Source: T1SED10-198M sp003554345 [NCBI: Candidatus Sumerlaeota bacterium] | GTDB lineage: Bacteria > Sumerlaeota > T1SED10-198M | Direction of reading: 5' to 3' | Length of the DNA stretch: 7,129 bases | NCBI GenBank assembly: GCA_003554345.1 | Contig: PWGE01000266.1 | Coordinates: 1-7,129, forward strand | Part shown: positions 5,999 through 7,129 of the stretch, piece by piece | Layout: each line of letters opens with the position of its first letter | Numbering within the stretch: the stretch's first letter is position 1 | Program-made: the position numbers and the translations under genes | The notes under the pieces: model-generated | The model's input: only the letters and a program-made list of their open reading frames with translations | The model's database searches: none | What the model was told of the DNA's origin: nothing

Positions 5999-6316
5999 AT
6001 GTACGCTATATTTAAAACTGATGGCAAAAGCTATAAGGCAAGTGAAGGGGATACCCTTCATATTGACTACCGCAAGAATATCAGCGAAAAAGAATTGCTG
6101 GAATTCAGTGACGTGCAGGCAATTGTCAAAGAAGGTGAAAGTTCCTTCGGAACCCCTTACCTGGAAAATGCCAGGGTGGTAGCTCAGGTTGTGAAGCCGC
6201 TTGTAAAGGGAGATAAGCTCATTGTATATAAAAAGAAACGCCGTAAAGGATATCAGAAGAAGCAGGGTCATCGGCAAAGATATACCCTGGTAAAAATAGA
6301 TAAAATAGAAGCATAA
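5999..6316 (+). CDS. rplU: 50S ribosomal protein L21
   Basis: 105 residues, the usual length. It starts MYAIFKTDGKSYKASEGDTL, has FGTPYLENARVVAQVV in the middle and ends with the diagnostic KKRRKGYQKKQGHRQRYT and VKIDKI. It binds 23S rRNA in the large subunit, next to L20. The start is supported by GGAGGAG just before the ATG. The region around residues 20-40 (DYRKNISEKELLEFSDV) departs from common proteobacterial or Bacillota L21 and hints at another phylum. It is followed 13 bases later by rpmA, the standard pairing. Confidence 0.97.
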   Translation: MYAIFKTDGKSYKASEGDTLHIDYRKNISEKELLEFSDVQAIVKEGESSFGTPYLENARVVAQVVKPLVKGDKLIVYKKKRRKGYQKKQGHRQRYTLVKIDKIEA

Positions 6317-6329
6317 GGAGTGATATACA

Positions 6330-6599
6330 ATGTCCCAGAAAAAAGGAGCAGGTTCCAGTAGAAATGGCCGTGATTCTAATCCCAAGTATTTGGGTGTAAA
6401 AACGTATGCAGGACAGTACGTTTCTCCGGGTGCTATTATAATGCGCCAGCGTGGTACCAGGATTCATCCCGGGGATAATGTGGGGATTGGACGTGATCAC
6501 ACCCTTTATTCACGCAAAGAAGGAAAAGTGATCTTCTATAAACGTAATAATAAACGATTTGCCTGTGTCGAACCTTTAGAAGAAAAAGCTGCTGTTTAA
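6330..6599 (+). CDS. rpmA: 50S ribosomal protein L27
   Basis: 89 residues, full length. The N-terminus [20 protein letters not shown] is the flexible tail that reaches the peptidyl-transferase centre. It starts directly, without the cleavable extension found in many Bacillota. [20 protein letters not shown] and GIGRDHTL are the core family motifs. TAAGGAG overlaps the rplU stop and sits 9 bases before the ATG, so the two genes are translationally close. Position 2 is Ser where Ala is commoner. It ends in TAA. Confidence 0.97.
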   Translation: MSQKKGAGSSRNGRDSNPKYLGVKTYAGQYVSPGAIIMRQRGTRIHPGDNVGIGRDHTLYSRKEGKVIFYKRNNKRFACVEPLEEKAAV

Positions 6600-6661
6600 T
6601 TTCTCGCTGACCAACTCTACAAAATTTCAGTCCGATTGAGCGGCCTTTTTTGTTTGATTAT

Positions 6662-7129
6662 ATGGCTATGAAAAAACAACGTTCTTCCGCTATCTGGCAT
6701 CCTTATACCCAGATGAAAGACTGTGAAAAGTTTCCCCCTGTTCATATAAGCAGGGCCGAAGGGATCTATTTATATGACGACGAGGGAAACCGTTATTACG
6801 ACACTGTATCTTCCTGGTGGTGCAATCTGTTAGGGCACGGACGCCGTGATATTACCAGGGCCATAGCAGAACAGCACAGTCGTCTCGACCATGTTATCTT
6901 TGCCGGCTTTACTCATGATCCGGCAGAAGAGCTTGCAGAACGCTTGCTACCTCTTTTACCCGGTCACTTTTCCCGCCTCTTTTTTTCTGATGATGGCTCT
7001 ACGGCCTGTGAAGTGGCTATTAAAATGTCCGTGGCCTATTGGGAACTGGTTGGCAAGAAGAACAAAAACCGTGTTATCCACCTCAAGCACAGCTACCATG
7101 GGGATACGGCAGGAGTGATGAGTGTCGGC
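6662..7129 (+). CDS. bioA: Adenosylmethionine-8-amino-7-oxononanoate aminotransferase (3' end outside the window)
   Basis: The first 156 codons are open to the window end, about a third of a normal BioA of 420-450 residues. BioA is a PLP enzyme of biotin synthesis that transfers the amino group of S-adenosylmethionine to 8-amino-7-oxononanoate to give 7,8-diaminononanoate. Recognisable parts are AIWHPYTQMKD near the N-terminus, SSWWCNLLGHG, the phosphate-binding FFSDDGSTACEVAIKMS and HLKHSYHGDTAGVMSVG. The PLP lysine lies beyond the window. The start is ATG 6662 or ATG 6668; neither has a good Shine-Dalgarno, the preceding bases being T-rich. It follows rpmA by 62 bases, so it may be read through from the ribosomal operon. 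Confidence 0.93.
   Translation, partial: MAMKKQRSSAIWHPYTQMKDCEKFPPVHISRAEGIYLYDDEGNRYYDTVSSWWCNLLGHGRRDITRAIAEQHSRLDHVIFAGFTHDPAEELAERLLPLLPGHFSRLFFSDDGSTACEVAIKMSVAYWELVGKKNKNRVIHLKHSYHGDTAGVMSVG

Noticed and set aside
5985-6182. Plus-strand 65-codon frame overlapping rplU
   Set aside because: A shifted reading of rplU. The ribosome binding site and family motifs support the frame starting at 5999.
5972-6500. Minus-strand open frames opposite rplU and rpmA
   Set aside because: They are antisense to two unmistakable ribosomal protein genes, and the translations show no recognisable motif.
6600-6661. Rho-independent terminator after rpmA
   Set aside because: There is a run of six Ts after CGGCC, but the only local stem (CCG/CGG) has three pairs. 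A longer pairing with the rpmA end is interrupted.
6891-7118. Plus-strand 75-codon frame near the window end
   Set aside because: It is a different frame of bioA, whose motifs are clear in the frame starting at 6662.

Overview
The window looks like the chromosome of a Gram-negative bacterium of moderate to low GC (an impression, not counted). The signs are an OmpA-type envelope protein with a signal peptide, a lipoprotein with a clear lipobox, and AT-rich sigma70-like promoters. The L21 protein has a slightly long, lysine-rich middle section that reminds me of Planctomycetota-type L21. I hold that placement at low confidence, and nothing here fixes the phylum.

Layout. (1) Positions 1-1881 (+) hold the 3' part of a membrane-bound hybrid sensor histidine kinase: end of a periplasmic solute-binding domain, TM segment, PAS, HisKA, HATPase and receiver. 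(2) Positions 1882-2361 are non-coding, with a few small dyads. (3) Positions 2362-3318 (+) encode an exported protein with a DUF4892-like N-terminal region and an OmpA-type peptidoglycan-binding C-terminal domain. (4) Convergent to it, 3529-4857 (-) encodes an unusual lipoprotein that joins a cyclophilin-type peptidyl-prolyl isomerase to a NodB/polysaccharide-deacetylase-like domain. An in-frame TAA cuts off what looks like its natural 30-residue C-terminus, which stays readable to 3436. (5) Positions 4921-5805 hold about 0.9 kb of non-coding DNA with an imperfect tandem repeat of about 222 bp. Each unit carries two hairpin-forming elements, and degraded copies lie on both sides. (6) A near-consensus promoter at 5806-5833 precedes a tRNA with anticodon CAT (5855-5928), followed by rplU and rpmA. 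(7) From 6662 to the window end is the first third of bioA.

How the genes relate. The tRNA, rplU and rpmA form a translation cluster that may be read from the single strong promoter before the tRNA, with bioA close behind. The kinase, OmpA-like protein and lipoprotein are all envelope-associated, but they are not arranged as one operon. The parts most worth a second look are the fused isomerase/deacetylase lipoprotein with its interrupted tail, and the hairpin repeat cluster.
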